A stretch of DNA of 64,000 nucleotides from positions 710,852 to 774,851 of the forward strand of contig NW_006767442.1 of assembly GCF_000264995.1 (NCBI RefSeq), given 5' to 3'. The notes beneath the pieces are model-generated. The model had not been told where the DNA came from. It saw only the letters and a program-made list of their open reading frames with translations, and searched no databases. Numbering within the stretch: the stretch's first letter is position 1; each line of letters begins with the position of its first letter. The translations under genes were made by a program, and so were the position numbers. This document shows positions 1 to 11,105 of the stretch, one piece after another. Origin of the DNA: Punctularia strigosozonata HHB-11173 SS5 (taxonomy: Eukaryota; Basidiomycota; Agaricomycetes; Corticiales; Punctulariaceae).

Positions 1-780
1 TTGCTCTAGCGACGGTGAGTAAACCGCTCTCCTTTTCGTATTGGTATTCTGCGACTGGTTGGTTGTCTCGGATCCGGATCGCGAGATAGGCTGTTGTCGA
101 GTCTTTAAATTCGATGCAGAAGAGTTTTCTTCTGGTATCGTATCTAAGACCGGGGCGTAACCTTTCAGTGATCCTCTTCGTGACCCACGTGAAACTCGGG
201 TTCGCGTATTCTTCTTGTAACCCTCCTTCTTCCCTGAAGATCGTCTCTCCCTTCTCAAATTCAAATCCTCGATCCGTCTTGTTTCAAGGACACAGAGTAG
301 ACAAGCGTAAGAGCTCGTCCAAGTGTAAGAACCCCTAGATCGTGGTACCTTAGGCGGGTACCGAACCGTCGTGGTTGTTAGACTTGGCGTAAAGTCTGTC
401 GTTGTAGTCTAGGCTGTGTCGTGTGACTTAGGCGTGAGAGTTAAGACTCTAGGCGCACTAGGTCGAGTGGGGGTTGTTGTTGTGGTCGCGGTGTCTTAGT
501 CTTAGTACTGAGAGGCCGTAACCGAACCGTCAATCGTTATAGCGCTAAGGGCGTGTATAACAGATGGACGAGCTGAAGTCCATCGACTTCAGCTAGCGTC
601 TTATATACTACTATACAAGTACTGTACTAGAACCTTCCAGTACCTACCATAACGTTCTATACTATTCTACAATGTTCCTTATGAGTCACAGTCGAGTCAT
701 AACCTGAGTCACTACAAGTCCTAGAACCTTCAGGCGCATTCCAGCGCCTTCTACAAGGTTCTACTCTATTCTGCGTGTCA
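1..780 (-). mobile_element. Fossil LTR-retroelement fragment, cut by window edge
   Basis: Seen: an open minus-strand reading frame runs off the left edge (about 1-285). It is preceded by a non-coding leader of about 270 bp and then by an LTR-like block at 554-780 with 5'-TG...CA-3' ends and a TATATAAG box, all in the minus orientation. This order (LTR, leader, first ORF) is that of the 5' end of an LTR retroelement. The family cannot be named with certainty: Copia or Gypsy are possible, and no reverse transcriptase, integrase or zinc knuckle is visible. The reading frame is charged (K, R, E rich) and unlike its neighbours. Whether the element is whole beyond the edge is unknown. Its age cannot be judged without the second LTR. 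Confidence 0.4.
554..780 (-). repeat. Putative long terminal repeat (227 bp)
   Basis: Read on the minus strand, this block starts with TG and ends with CA. It contains a TATATAAG promoter-like box and repeated GGTTCTAG-type words. It also has a perfect 10-bp inverted repeat with a 4-bp loop (571-580 and 585-594) and a second short inverted repeat, AGGCGC/GCGCCT, near 732-749. The possible target-site flank on the right is ttact; the matching flank lies outside the window. The boundaries are inferred from the TG/CA ends only. Confidence 0.4.
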
Positions 781-1608
781 TTACTAAGCGTTCATGACAG
801 GTCTTTTCCGTTGGCGGTGTGTGCTCGGGTGTTTCTGTATAAGGCCATTGGTATGTTCCATTAAATGGGGAATCGGGTAAGGTAGGGGTATTAGGCTGTG
901 ATGGTTCTGACTTGATATCCCTGAGGGGAGATGGACTATTGACTCTTGTTGGCTCTGGTGAAGTTGATGATGCAGGCGTAGGGAGGCGGAAAGGTAGCTC
1001 CGAGCTGGGAGACATTTTGGAATTCGGTGGCAGTGCTCCCCTCGTGGCAAAGTATGCAAATACATCCCCGGGTGAAGCTTTTATGCCATTCGCCCACGCG
1101 GTGAGCTCCTGCACCGTTGGGTTTGGGGTAGCTCGGATTAGTGTGTCGAGAATGGCTATGCTTTCCGGCGAAAGACCCGAAGCGGTTGCTGGCATGTGGC
1201 ATCGGTGAAGTGTATGTCGAAGGTTCAGAGTGACGACAACGTACGCGGTTGCTTGGAAGAGGAAGCTATTGCTTGTTCCCCACGTCCCTCGCCTTCCTTT
1301 CGTTTCTTCCGTCGTGTGGCATTGAACCATTGTGATATGTTTGCTGTAGTGTAATGTGGATGATATGGATTTATGAGCTTGAGTAGTTCTTGCTTCTCGA
1401 CAGTCGTTGGATACGGCTTGTGGGCGAAAAAGTCTGCAAGTGGAATATTGAGCCTTTGCCTTGACACGTGAAGGTGCATGTATGACCTGGGCCACTGACC
1501 TTTGAGGATCTTCCTTGCTTCAGGGCTCATTCTGCTGGAAGCAAACCCACTGGCAGTCCTGCCTTGGTTGTCCTCGGTATCTTTGGGATCCATGTGTAGC
1601 ACACCCAT
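761..1608 (-). CDS. Homeodomain-like (TALE-type) transcription factor
   Basis: Two exons with one 56-nt intron (1189-1244, GTACGT...CAG) give 263 aa. Residues about 45-104 resemble a TALE homeodomain: an AHKPYPTTVEKQ stretch equals the loop-helix 2 region, and SQWFNATRRKKRK resembles recognition helix 3 followed by a basic nuclear-localisation stretch. After the intron, a second helix-rich segment reads LSPESIAILDTLI ... FAYFATRGA. The rest is a Ser/Pro-rich tail. I chose the ATG at 1608 because a TATATAAA box lies at 1681-1688 and the context is ACCATGG; upstream codons in the same frame lie before this box. Oddities: the helix-3 Asn sits one residue earlier than the usual WFxNxR spacing, and the last codons and stop fall inside the adjacent LTR-like block. 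The family assignment rests on this short motif. The neighbours are not those of the A mating-type locus. Confidence 0.6.
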
Positions 1609-1680
1609 GGTGTCTACGATAGAGGGGCGGAGAGATGGGGCAGGGTTGGAAAACAGCGGAAGTGTGTGGCGGACTTCCTG

Positions 1681-1688
1681 TTTATATA
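1681..1688 (-). promoter_or_regulatory. TATA box of the homeodomain-like gene
   Basis: TATATAAA on the minus strand lies about 75 nt upstream of the chosen ATG at 1608. It separates this gene from the 3' end of the upstream DUF4203 gene, leaving an intergenic gap of only about 160 bp. Confidence 0.5.
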
Positions 1689-1765
1689 TGCTCTCTCTTT
1701 TTAAGCGATCCGCGCCGATCATCCCCATAACATCACCAAAGTGACGATCACGTGGATGGCTTCTT

Positions 1766-3163
1766 TCACTGACATGCGGCGACACACGATGTTTCACATA
1801 CTGAATCTACTGGGTAATTTTTGCCTATATCCGCGCATTGTGTCCCCCAGCACTGTACTCCAATGGCGGTTCGACACAGCTGCCTCCGTTGGCGTAGATA
1901 CTTCGTACAGCCGACCGAAATCAGCTTTGCAGACTCGAGCATGGTGGGACATGGAGGCTCACCGGCACCTTTCTCCTTGTCACTGAGCATGCTGCGGCGT
2001 ATCCAAGCAAGTTCGCCGATGTCTTGATCGTTGGGTTTCCAAAAAGGCTGCGGGAAGATCTTGTGCTGCATGAGAGCGAGGAGGGGACTGCCACGCGCAT
2101 TCGCTAAGGTGCTTCGCGAACGTGGAGAATGCTCACGTACACAGCTGCCAGCGATGCGGCCAAGATAATCTGGGTATTTGGCCGCGGTTTGTAGTCATGT
2201 TCGAACACATCCTACGAAAGCAATAGATCAGCACCTCGATGTTCTAGCGGCACTCGCAGATATGTACGAAATACTATGGTGAAAGCTCACCGCTAAATGA
2301 GACGTGTTTCTGTCGAATAGAAAGCGAAGGCCGCGACTCATGCCATCCTGCTTGTTGAGGACAAGATCGACTCCAAGCGCTATCAAGAAGGTGCCCGTGG
2401 CGGCAGAGGAAAGCACCTCGGGAAAGCGGTTTCTTCTCAGCACAACCTTATCCTAGTATTGATTTCAATGACTCACAACGGATACTCGATGCTTGAAGAT
2501 CATCAGTAAACCTCCTACTGCGCCGAGTAAAGCGATTATAGCCCAATTCACCGCATATATGGGCACCAGAAGTCCAGGTCTTAGGAGAGCGATTCGCACT
2601 CCGAGGGACAATCCGCCTACGATGGCAAGCACCGCAAGAGACGCCGCGCGGAAGCGCGACAGCAGTCCGAGGGAGAATAGCACCGCGAAAAAAGCGAAGA
2701 CGATGAGGGTGAGAGTAAGATCGGCCACACCATTCGCAGCAATGGTGTTCACCACTGCAGCCCACGCTATCGACGGACAACATAAGCGCAGACACTAGGG
2801 CATGACCCGCGAGGGAGAGAACTCACAACACACAACGCCCGCCAACCCGAGGGCACATCCGGTAGTGAACCTCGCCAACCTAACACCTGCAAGTGCCAGT
2901 GGAGCGCCAATAATCGCAGAAAATGCAATCCAAAGCACCGCGGGGACCGAGAAATCCACCCCAGCGCCGTCGGTAGCCGGTCCTTGGGGTATTGGCAGTT
3001 GGGTGTCCGGGTTGAAGACGGTCACATTTCCGTCCGGGAGGACATTGATGATAGCGTCTCTGCGAGGCACCAATGCTACGCTCACGAGAGGCAGGGCGCT
3101 GGCGCGGATGGTCAAGTACAAGGCGCACGCGTAGACATGTATCAGAGCATGCGCCGCATGCAT
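1766..3163 (-). CDS. DUF4203 / TMEM198-like multi-pass membrane protein
   Basis: Five exons (introns 2767-2826, 2447-2485, 2212-2290, 2088-2140) join in frame to 388 aa. The N-terminus looks like a signal peptide and is followed by a short lumenal region with one N-glycosylation sequon (NVT). At least seven hydrophobic helices follow, including VLWIAFSAIIGAPLAL, LTLIVFAFFAVLFSLGLL and a last one close to IILAASLAAVPLLALM. The word LVLNKQDGMSRGLRFLFDRN between helices is typical, as I recall it, of fungal DUF4203 proteins. Biochemical function is unknown for the family. The C-terminal 100 residues, after the last helix, are cytosolic-looking and less certain, because another intron could change the end. 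The 39-nt second intron is short but is the only one that keeps the frame. Confidence 0.7.
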
Positions 3164-3639
3164 TCCGTGGTGGTGGCCAGCTCTTCCGTTGATTTACAAT
3201 GCGTGCGGGTTCGGATGGATTGGATGACTAGTGGATAGGCCAGCTACCCAACGGACCGCGCCGCGAAAGAAAGATGAAAGGAGCGACGAGAAGAGAAAAC
3301 CGAACCGGGCGGTGGAGGCTCCTGACGAACGACGAGGGACGTCGACGAGGCTGAGCTGGCATCGTTCGCTCCGGAGGATTATATTGCTTGTTGCGCTTCG
3401 GCCGCAGAGGTCGCCATGGGCAACGAGGTGGAGGAGTCTCGGGGTGGTCCCCTATTTTAGGAGCATTCCCACATTAACCGACCCCTTCTTTACTTAGGCG
3501 TCGCAGGGGGGTCCGGTTCTCCTCCACGTCTGCGCTGCGTCTTGCGTAGGTGTGCGTGCCTGCTGCTCTTTCGCGACTATTACTTTGCCTGCAGATCTGG
3601 AGACGTCGAGCAAACGGCAGAGCCTTTTGGTGCCACAGA
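3164..3639. other. Intergenic region between divergent DUF4203 and ERD2 genes
   Basis: A purine-rich stretch of about 475 bp lies between two divergently transcribed genes, so it should hold both promoters. I see no conserved coding frame and no clear TATA box. Confidence 0.5.
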
Positions 3640-4571
3640 ATGAATATCTTTCGGTTTCTCGGTACGCTGGCGGCGTTCAGGCCTAATCACCGTGGCGACT
3701 TCTGGTTTTGACATTCCGCAACTCTACTAGGCGACTTGTCGCATTTGGCGTCAATTCTAATCTTGCTGCACAAGATTCAAACGACGCGGTCATGTAGAGG
3801 TGTGTGCACTGCTACTTTCACGCTCGTGTGACTGACGTGCACGTCCAGGCATCTCGTACAAAACTCAGGCCCTATATGTCGTCGTCTTCCTCGCCCGTTA
3901 CTTGGACATCTTCACCGCATACATATCGCTGTACAACACCTTGATGAAGCTCTTCTTCATTGCCAGCAGCTGCTACATCCTTTACCTCATGAAGTATCAG
4001 TATCGGTACGCCTGCGGTCTCTGCGTCCTCTTGTTTCATTGATGACGTGTTGTGTATTTTGCATGTTTAGGCCAACCCATGACCCGTCTATCGACACCTT
4101 CAAGGTCGAATACCTGGTTGCTCCGTGCTTGATCTTGGGTCTCATCTTTCACTACCGGTTTACCTTCGCGGAGATCCTATGGTCATTCTCCATATTCCTG
4201 GAGTCGGTCGCGATCCTACCGCAACTGTTCATGCTGCAGCGCACAGGAGAGGCTGAGACGATCACCACGCATTATCTCGCGGCGCTTGGAGCATACAGGG
4301 CATTGTACATTCCGAACTGGATTTACCGGTACGACGACCTTCGCTTCGCGAGAGTTCCTTACCAACCCACTGGTCATCGCATAGATGGTGGACAGAGGAT
4401 ACCATCGACCCCATAGCGGTGACGGCGGGCCTCGTCCAAACGGGCCTCTACGTCGACTTCTTCTACGTATACTTCACAAAGTGAGTTGCGTTCTGGCGTG
4501 TTTCGGCGCGCATAGAGTTGACGTCGTGTTTCAGAGTACTTCAAGGCCAGAAGTTTGAGCTTCCTGCATGA
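3640..4571 (+). CDS. ERD2: ER lumen protein-retaining receptor (K/HDEL receptor)
   Basis: Six exons (3640-3661, 3731-3799, 3849-4005, 4071-4328, 4385-4480, 4535-4571) give 212 aa, the usual length of the Erd2/KDELR family. Hallmarks are [15 protein letters not shown] at the start, [20 protein letters not shown], the pore-side RYLDIF region, [16 protein letters not shown] and [10 protein letters not shown] near the end. The protein is a seven-helix Golgi/ERGIC receptor that binds escaped HDEL proteins at low pH and returns them to the ER in COPI vesicles. The first exon codes only seven residues plus one base, a structure that automated annotation often misses. The ATG is the only one that yields the conserved MNIF start. 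Confidence 0.96.
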
Positions 4572-4937
4572 TATATGACATAGACTCATCCTTCGGTTGC
4601 TGGAGTTGGCGATAGACTCGCATGTCATGTACTCGTCGTGACCTTATTAATCAATTCGTCGTAGACAGCCGTCTTGTGGCTGCTTGGAAATGTTATCCTC
4701 GCCGAGGCATTATAACTGAGCGAGATAAAAATGTACTCTTTCGTGTTTTCATGCTAGCTGTGCTAGGGGCTGGTCTCGAATCGTGAAGCATCTTTCGCTG
4801 CTTCCTCTCGCTTCGGAGAAGTCGGACCGTTGAGTAATAGCGTGGTAATATGCCGGACCGCATTGTGGCACTGACCCTTTGCTACTTGACTTGTACCACC
4901 GACAACCCCAAAATATTGCGGGCGACTATCAACTCAC

Positions 4938-7900
4938 ATGTCGCTGCAGGAAGCAGAGGTATATACAACTCGTTTCCACCATCGTGACCTCTCTGACCCA
5001 TCGCAGGCAACGTATGCCAAAGGCGCTAAAGCCGAGTTAGCGAGAGATTACGATCAAGCGCTCCGGCTTTATATCAATGCGGCGCAGGCATATCTACATC
5101 TGAGCCGCACCTTCACGCACTCATCGGCCACAAACGCCTCGATCACAGGTAAAGATATACAAGTTAGAGACAAGTGCAAACAAGAGGCGAAACGCTGCCT
5201 GGATCGAGCCGAGCGGATAAAGGCCAGCCGCCCCTCGAATGAGCTCAAGCCGGTCATACGGAACGTGTATGAAGAGGGCAAGTATATCACTTTTTTCAGT
5301 TGCACCATGATTAATCATGTAATTTTTAGCCGAACAATACCGAGTATTAGTTCAATCCTCGCGCATCAACGGCCTGCGTTATCCCCTTTGGACCGACCAA
5401 TCCACGAGCTTGAAATCTGGGGACGGTGGATTCGTGTAGGTAGTAGTTCCTATCAACGATGGGAGGATTTGAATGACCCTCTTGACATCCTATCGGGGCT
5501 CAAACGTCTCCCGTTCTATCCCCGTATTTGAACTTGGCTCACTGTATCCTTACCTTCTTTCACGCAGGGATCCAGACGGTCTTCCGTCTTTATCACAGTC
5601 ACAGCTTGGCCGAGGTGTTTCTTGGCTGCGTGCAACTGAACTCTCCCGGTACTCTGGTGTGTGCTATTGCTTGGCGAGTCACTTGTTTTCTAAATGTTCC
5701 CAGGAGAACAAGCCCGGCATTCTATCCAAACAACGTCTAGGAATAGATACACGAACGAGGATGCGATTGGACTCAGCAAGCCAATATCCCCTGAACATGT
5801 GATGCAATCGACCATAGAGGATTGTTCCCTTGTCGCTTCACTTGCTGTCATCATTCAGCATTGGCGAATGTTCTCTTCGGATGTGAGTCAGCGTGTTTCC
5901 CCACACATCGCAATACTGCAGACACCCTCTACACCGATCTCCTCTTTGCCAATACAATCTGCGCTTGATGCGATGAATCCAATCTGAACATCATTCTAGC
6001 TACTCCCTACTCTGGTGCAGTCAACGACATCAGGTCATAATGGCCGGCATGACTTTCGCGTGCTGTTCAATGGGGGATGGAGACGAGTGAGTCAACCAAG
6101 TTCCTACATCTACAGGTTGCTCTTCGAATCGGACTGACCGACCGAGTGACCATTTCACATTAATCGTCGTCCTCGCAGATCAGTACGCACCTCGTCGATA
6201 TGGCTGATCCTTGACTGATACGATGCACTGGTGATATGCAGCACTCGATGATTTCCTCCCTTGCCTCTCATACGATGCTGATGAAAGCAATCAATCGGAA
6301 TCGACGACGAATCAAAGCGCAGATCCAGACGATTCGATGGTGCACGCTCGATTGATGGGTATGTTCTCCGAGAGAGGAGAAATATGGCCTGCCTTAATTG
6401 AGAAAGCGGTGAGTTACCTTTACTGCCATGCATTGCATTGCAGATTCCGTCACTACGACACAACGGATCGCCCGTCGATGTGTTCGCAGCTACAAATTCG
6501 CCGTTCATCTTAGCATCGTGCATATAGTGTCGCAGCTCTCACACGCTTGCGGCATTGCTCTTTTCTCAGTATATGAAGCTCATGGGTGGCTATGATTTTC
6601 TCGGCTCGTGAGTGAATCAATAGTCATCCCATTCTATCGCCGTGGATCATAGGAATGGGATCGGCGATCCAGTACCATGATCATGTTTGCCGTCTTCGTG
6701 ACGCTCATACCCAGCTGATGCCGCGTATCCTACATCAGGGATTCTTGCATCGATCTTCAGTACGTGCTGCTATTCCAAGGATGAAACTATGGGCTACATA
6801 TTGCTCCATAGCATGCTTACGGGGTGGATACCGGAGCATATCGAGATACGAAGGTATGCGTGATTTACTGTAGAATGATAGCAGTCGATGATCGCTTTCC
6901 AGCTCCGGATTTAGGCAAGAAAAGACCTGGCAGCGGATATCGGAGGGCTTCAAGACCGGTATGTCTTTTTCGCCGTCATGGGAAAATCATATAATTCTCT
7001 CATGGACGCCATTGGGAAGCAGGAACCTGCATGTTGACCGTTGGTAGTCCACCGAAGGATCAAGGCCCTTTCTCCATGAATACATTGGAGGGTGCCTTGG
7101 GATCTGCAGAAGAGCTGCTTCCATCACACAGCTATGCCGTTATCGGTCAATAACGTTCAGCTCATTTGTAAGCTTCAACTGACGCTATAAATAGACGTGC
7201 GTGAGGAAGGTGGGGAGCGGGTCTTTACCCTACTAGACTCGTGGATGCCGGAACGTGTACACGATGCGGATGCCCAAGAGCTGCACTCGGGATGGCATTC
7301 TCGTGAGTGCTCAGTCTCTACAGTAAGCTACTTTTCGAACATAGATTGAATCGTTCGAACAGGATCTTTCGAAATGTCATGGGAAAGCGTCTGCGCAACA
7401 TTTCATAGCGTGTACGCCAGTTGGAAGTCTTCTATGTTTGAGCATGAACTATTCTTTCATGGGTATGTCTGTGGGAAGCTTGCGCAAACGAGATGTGCGT
7501 TGACATATTCAAACCGATTATAGTTCGTGGCGAAAACCAGCGGGCAGTGCGACAAGAAGGGGTCTTCGAGGCAACTGATTCTATCTCAATATTCGGCGCT
7601 CTTGTTGATCAGACATCACAGGCTCGTATCACCGACTAAAGCGTCGCCTAAGTGCTGCACGCCCCACTAGAGATACGCACGCTCAATCCGACGAAGTGTG
7701 GATACTTTTGACTCGACATGTGTCGGACACAAAACGCAAGTCTGACTACATTGCCCTGCGTGTGTTGGGAAAGGACGACATCGCATTGGATAGTGCACAT
7801 ATTCATGAAATCACGCAACAGGTCACTACTACTTTGCACTAGTTCACATTTCTTCCTCGCTCATCATCAGTTCATTCTTAGCTCACCTTCACCAATAGTC

Positions 7901-9173
7901 CACATGTTTTGGTGCGTACGCAGCGGACAGAACGATCTTCCAACTCACATCGGATGCACTCACAGGCAAAGACAATCTTTCCTGCAAGCGGCACATTGAA
8001 CGTATTTGCTCTCTACGACGGAGAATCGAACGACGTTTCTTTCACACTTGCCGTATATTCCCATCCTCCCATGGATTGGGTTCAAGACGAACACACCACT
8101 CCATATGAAGAAACTGTGAGTCAAGGTCCTCCGACTATGGTGTTGGTGTCTCATTTTGTAGATCAACGGCGAACTCACGGCGAAGAACGCTGGAGGAAGT
8201 AATTTGCATCCCACGTTCATGTTGAATCCACAATATCATCTACGAGTCCCGAGAGTATTCCCTTCCAAAACAGAATCAACCAGTCTATCGGCAAATGTAA
8301 TCCTTACACTATCAGCCCAAAAGTCGATGCCGATGAATATCACCATTGTATGGAGTGGAGGATCTCGGGTATTCGAGTAAGTCGTTTGGGCGATGCTCGT
8401 ACGGCATATGGGGCTGATCTCCGTGCACGCAGATTGACGCAAAGCGATATTGTAGCAACGTCCGGTTCGTACTCGTACGGTTTCGCTCGCCTTTGCAGGT
8501 CGTTGCAACGTAGGTGCTCCGTCCGTCATGTTTATGTCTGTCTAAAAGCTCGATCCTACAGCTGGAGACTATACCGTGATCGTTTCTGCCTTTGAACCGC
8601 AGCACCTCGGTCATTTTACGCTCTTGGTGGAATGCTCGGAGAACGTGCGCCTCGAACCAATACCCCAAGAAGGAGCAGGAATGTATTCCAAAGTGGTCCG
8701 AGGGGAATGGTATGGAGCAGTGCGCATTGATCGTCTTCGAGGGCTGACCAGTTCGGATCAGGGCTGGAGACTCTGCTGGCGGAGGCCCGAACAGTCCTAT
8801 GTATGGATCTAATCCGAAGTGTGAGATTTATCTCAGCGCGACCACCCAGTTGAGGTTAGTAATGTGCACCATGCCTCCGTCGCCTTCCCGCCTAATAATC
8901 GCTCGCAGTGCTCGTTTGCAGCTCCTCATAGCAGCGCCCCCTGTCCCGCTCAACTTGACGCTCTTTCCTGCGACGTCGAGTCAAACGTTGTCGCGACATA
9001 TCGCGACCTCGGGACCCTACTCCGACGCGACATGCGGTGTGCTACTCCCATCGACTACAGTACCGGCGGGCACGTATTGGCTAGTTCCATCGACGTACGA
9101 CCGTGGCGTCGAAGGGACATTCCGGATAATTGTGTATGCCACGGCGCCTATCACAAGGATCTCTATGAGATAA
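4938..9173 (+). CDS. RIM13: PalB/Rim13-type calpain cysteine protease
   Basis: A long multi-exon gene. The first exons code an MIT domain (about residues 20-105, alanine-rich helices such as KAELARDYDQALRLYINAAQ). The calpain core follows: catalytic Cys at 5823 in IEDCSLVASLAV, the LTGWIPEHIEI word near 6830, CMLTVGSPPKDQG near 7030 and catalytic His at 7127 in LLPSHSYAV. C2-like domain III copies follow (VWILLTRHVSDTKRKSDY..., then NLHPTFMLNPQYHLRV and a C-terminal beta domain ending at 9173). This is the order of PalB/Rim13/calpain-7, the ESCRT-recruited protease that processes PacC/Rim101 in ambient-pH signalling. Oddities: the first intron (5278-5329) is GC-AG, and the position expected for the catalytic Asn reads LLDSW (Asp at 7236). 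The exact exon borders in 5.5-6.9 kb are not all resolved. Confidence 0.88.
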
Positions 9174-9230
9174 CGTCGGCCCAGTTTTCACAACGTCTTC
9201 AGAGATGTGCGTAACTCCTAGCATAGACGA

Positions 9231-10870
9231 CTAGACCGGATGAGATGCCATCTTCTCAAACTGCCAGAAAGATGGAGGGGATAGAAGAAACTCGTTCACG
9301 CGTTGAAGGGTGGCACGAGAGGGGTTGGCTTCGGCTCGGCTGGCGATAATCCATTCTAATCGTGTTTTGATGGTCTTCTTGGTGCCTTGAGATGGTATGA
9401 GGTAGAGGCCGCATTATGACGTGGATGACTCACAGCAAGATTGCTGCCCGACAGTAATCAATTGGCCGTTGTCGTCGAAAAAGAGTTGGATTGCCGCGAG
9501 AGCGACGCCGACGCTGAGGTCTCGGCCGCTTTCACAGCATATGCAGATGCGAAGTCCGGCTCGTAGCTTTTCCCCGACGAACGTGGTCGACTGCGGTAGA
9601 ACTTTCCGCAGAAATCCGGCTTGTCCGGGTTTCCCGGGGCGGGCTGTGATGCGGAGACATTGGGTCGAAGCTTCCGTCTTCAAGTCGGATGCGTCAAGAC
9701 GGTCGATTATCACGTAGCACAATTCTTCGCTTTTTGGTGAAGACTCCGTCGTGGGTACTTCTGGGAGATCAGAGAGCGCACACAGGAGTATACGACCCTG
9801 GACCCTGGCGATAGGCGTAGGGGAACGCATCGTACGTTGTGGTCCGTATGGCGCCGATCGCTTCACGATATTTCGCACGACTTCATTAAGCTCCGAACGC
9901 GCTTTGGATAGAATATCCTCCTTATGTGCCCAGAACATGCTGGGAGTAAGACCTTGTCCCCAAAGTTCGTGGTCGTCCCCGGATCCCTGAACATAGGAAA
10001 ATCCTAGCCCGCGTCGTTCTACGCCGTCAATTACATACTGGGAAGCCGAGACGCAGATGACCGGGGAAAACGGCGCGCCTTCTCCAATAGCGATATCAGG
10101 GAAAACAGAGGTCGATGGTGTGATCCAGATGGGCCGCAGGGGGAGCCTAAGCTTGTGCAGCTCGTATGACGAGGCCCGTAGAGATTCTGCCCATCCGTCG
10201 AGTAACGCCTCGATGTGGCTATGTTCGGAAGGGCTGACGACGCCCGGGGGCGTGTATAGGTTCGTGTCCCAGTTATCGTTCTGCTTACCGGATTGCGAAG
10301 GAAGAAGGGCCCTATTGATCACTGCACACCAGATAGGCACGGTCTTGGACAACGCGTCTGGCATACGCTTTCCTGATCGAGTGGAATCCACAACAATTAT
10401 CCTATAAGTTCCATGGACTGTCAAGCATATGAACATTTCGGCGAGGAAAACTGGACGCACCCAGTATGTTCCTGAATAAGTGGCAGGAGATGCAAATTAG
10501 GCCTCCTCAAGTTGAAATTCCAATTGTTGGTGTGTCCATCCGTCGATTTGAAGTACGCTGGCACGATGCTCGCCTACGGAAGCCGCGGGTCGCTCAGTTG
10601 TGCTGGATAGGTAACTCGAGTTGTGGGATAGCGCACTCTCCGAGGATCCGCGTACCAAGCTCCGCATCTGAGATTTGCTGGCCACGATGTGTCAGTCTCT
10701 TCGTTTGCCGCAGGCAGAGCAAACCAGCATGACTCACGAACCAGAGGTACGTCATGATACCTATCATGTACCTGTTGCACGAACCGCACGTCGTGATCTA
10801 TCGAATGGAGGCGGTTGAATATATCGAGAGATTCTTTGCGGAGAAAGTCTCGAGCTTCAGAGAGGTTCAT
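9231..10870 (-). CDS. RIT1: tRNA A64-2'-O-ribosylphosphate transferase (initiator tRNA)
   Basis: Several exons join to a full-length Rit1. Recognised words in order: FLRKESLDIFNRLHSIDHD at the start, LVPNLRCGAWYADP, then (after a 42-nt intron) AYFKSTDGHTNNW, IIVVDSTRSGKRMPDALSKT, VPIWCAVINRALL, the C-terminal cysteine-containing ICICCESGRDLSVGVALA and the tail NPSRATLQRVNEFLLSP. The enzyme adds a 2'-O-ribosyl phosphate to A64 of initiator tRNA-Met, which keeps it out of elongation. The GRDLSVGVALA loop resembles the dual-specificity phosphatase P-loop used for catalysis. The first in-frame ATG is at 10870. The gene is divergent from the arrestin-like gene at 11106, with a shared promoter region of 235 bp. 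Confidence 0.93.
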
Positions 10871-11105
10871 TCTGTCCAGAGGGCGCTGCCAGTTTACACG
10901 TTCTGTCAACGGATCTTCAAACGCGAACCAGATTGCATAGCTTGTGCCGTTGCAGCACGCAAGTCACGGTGAAAGCGCCTTTTCGCACGACGCAAACCAG
11001 TGCTTATCGCACGCCTTCATAATGAGGACAGTGACCATATTTGTACACAGCGGCCATGGACAAGGGCCTCAAGCATCGGTATCCTGCCTGTTCGACTTGT
11101 AGCAT

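Noticed and set aside
761-1797. A-type (HD1/HD2) mating-type locus
   Set aside because: Only one homeodomain-like gene is present, and the flanks are DUF4203, ERD2 and PalB, not the mitochondrial intermediate peptidase or beta-flanking gene that mark this locus.
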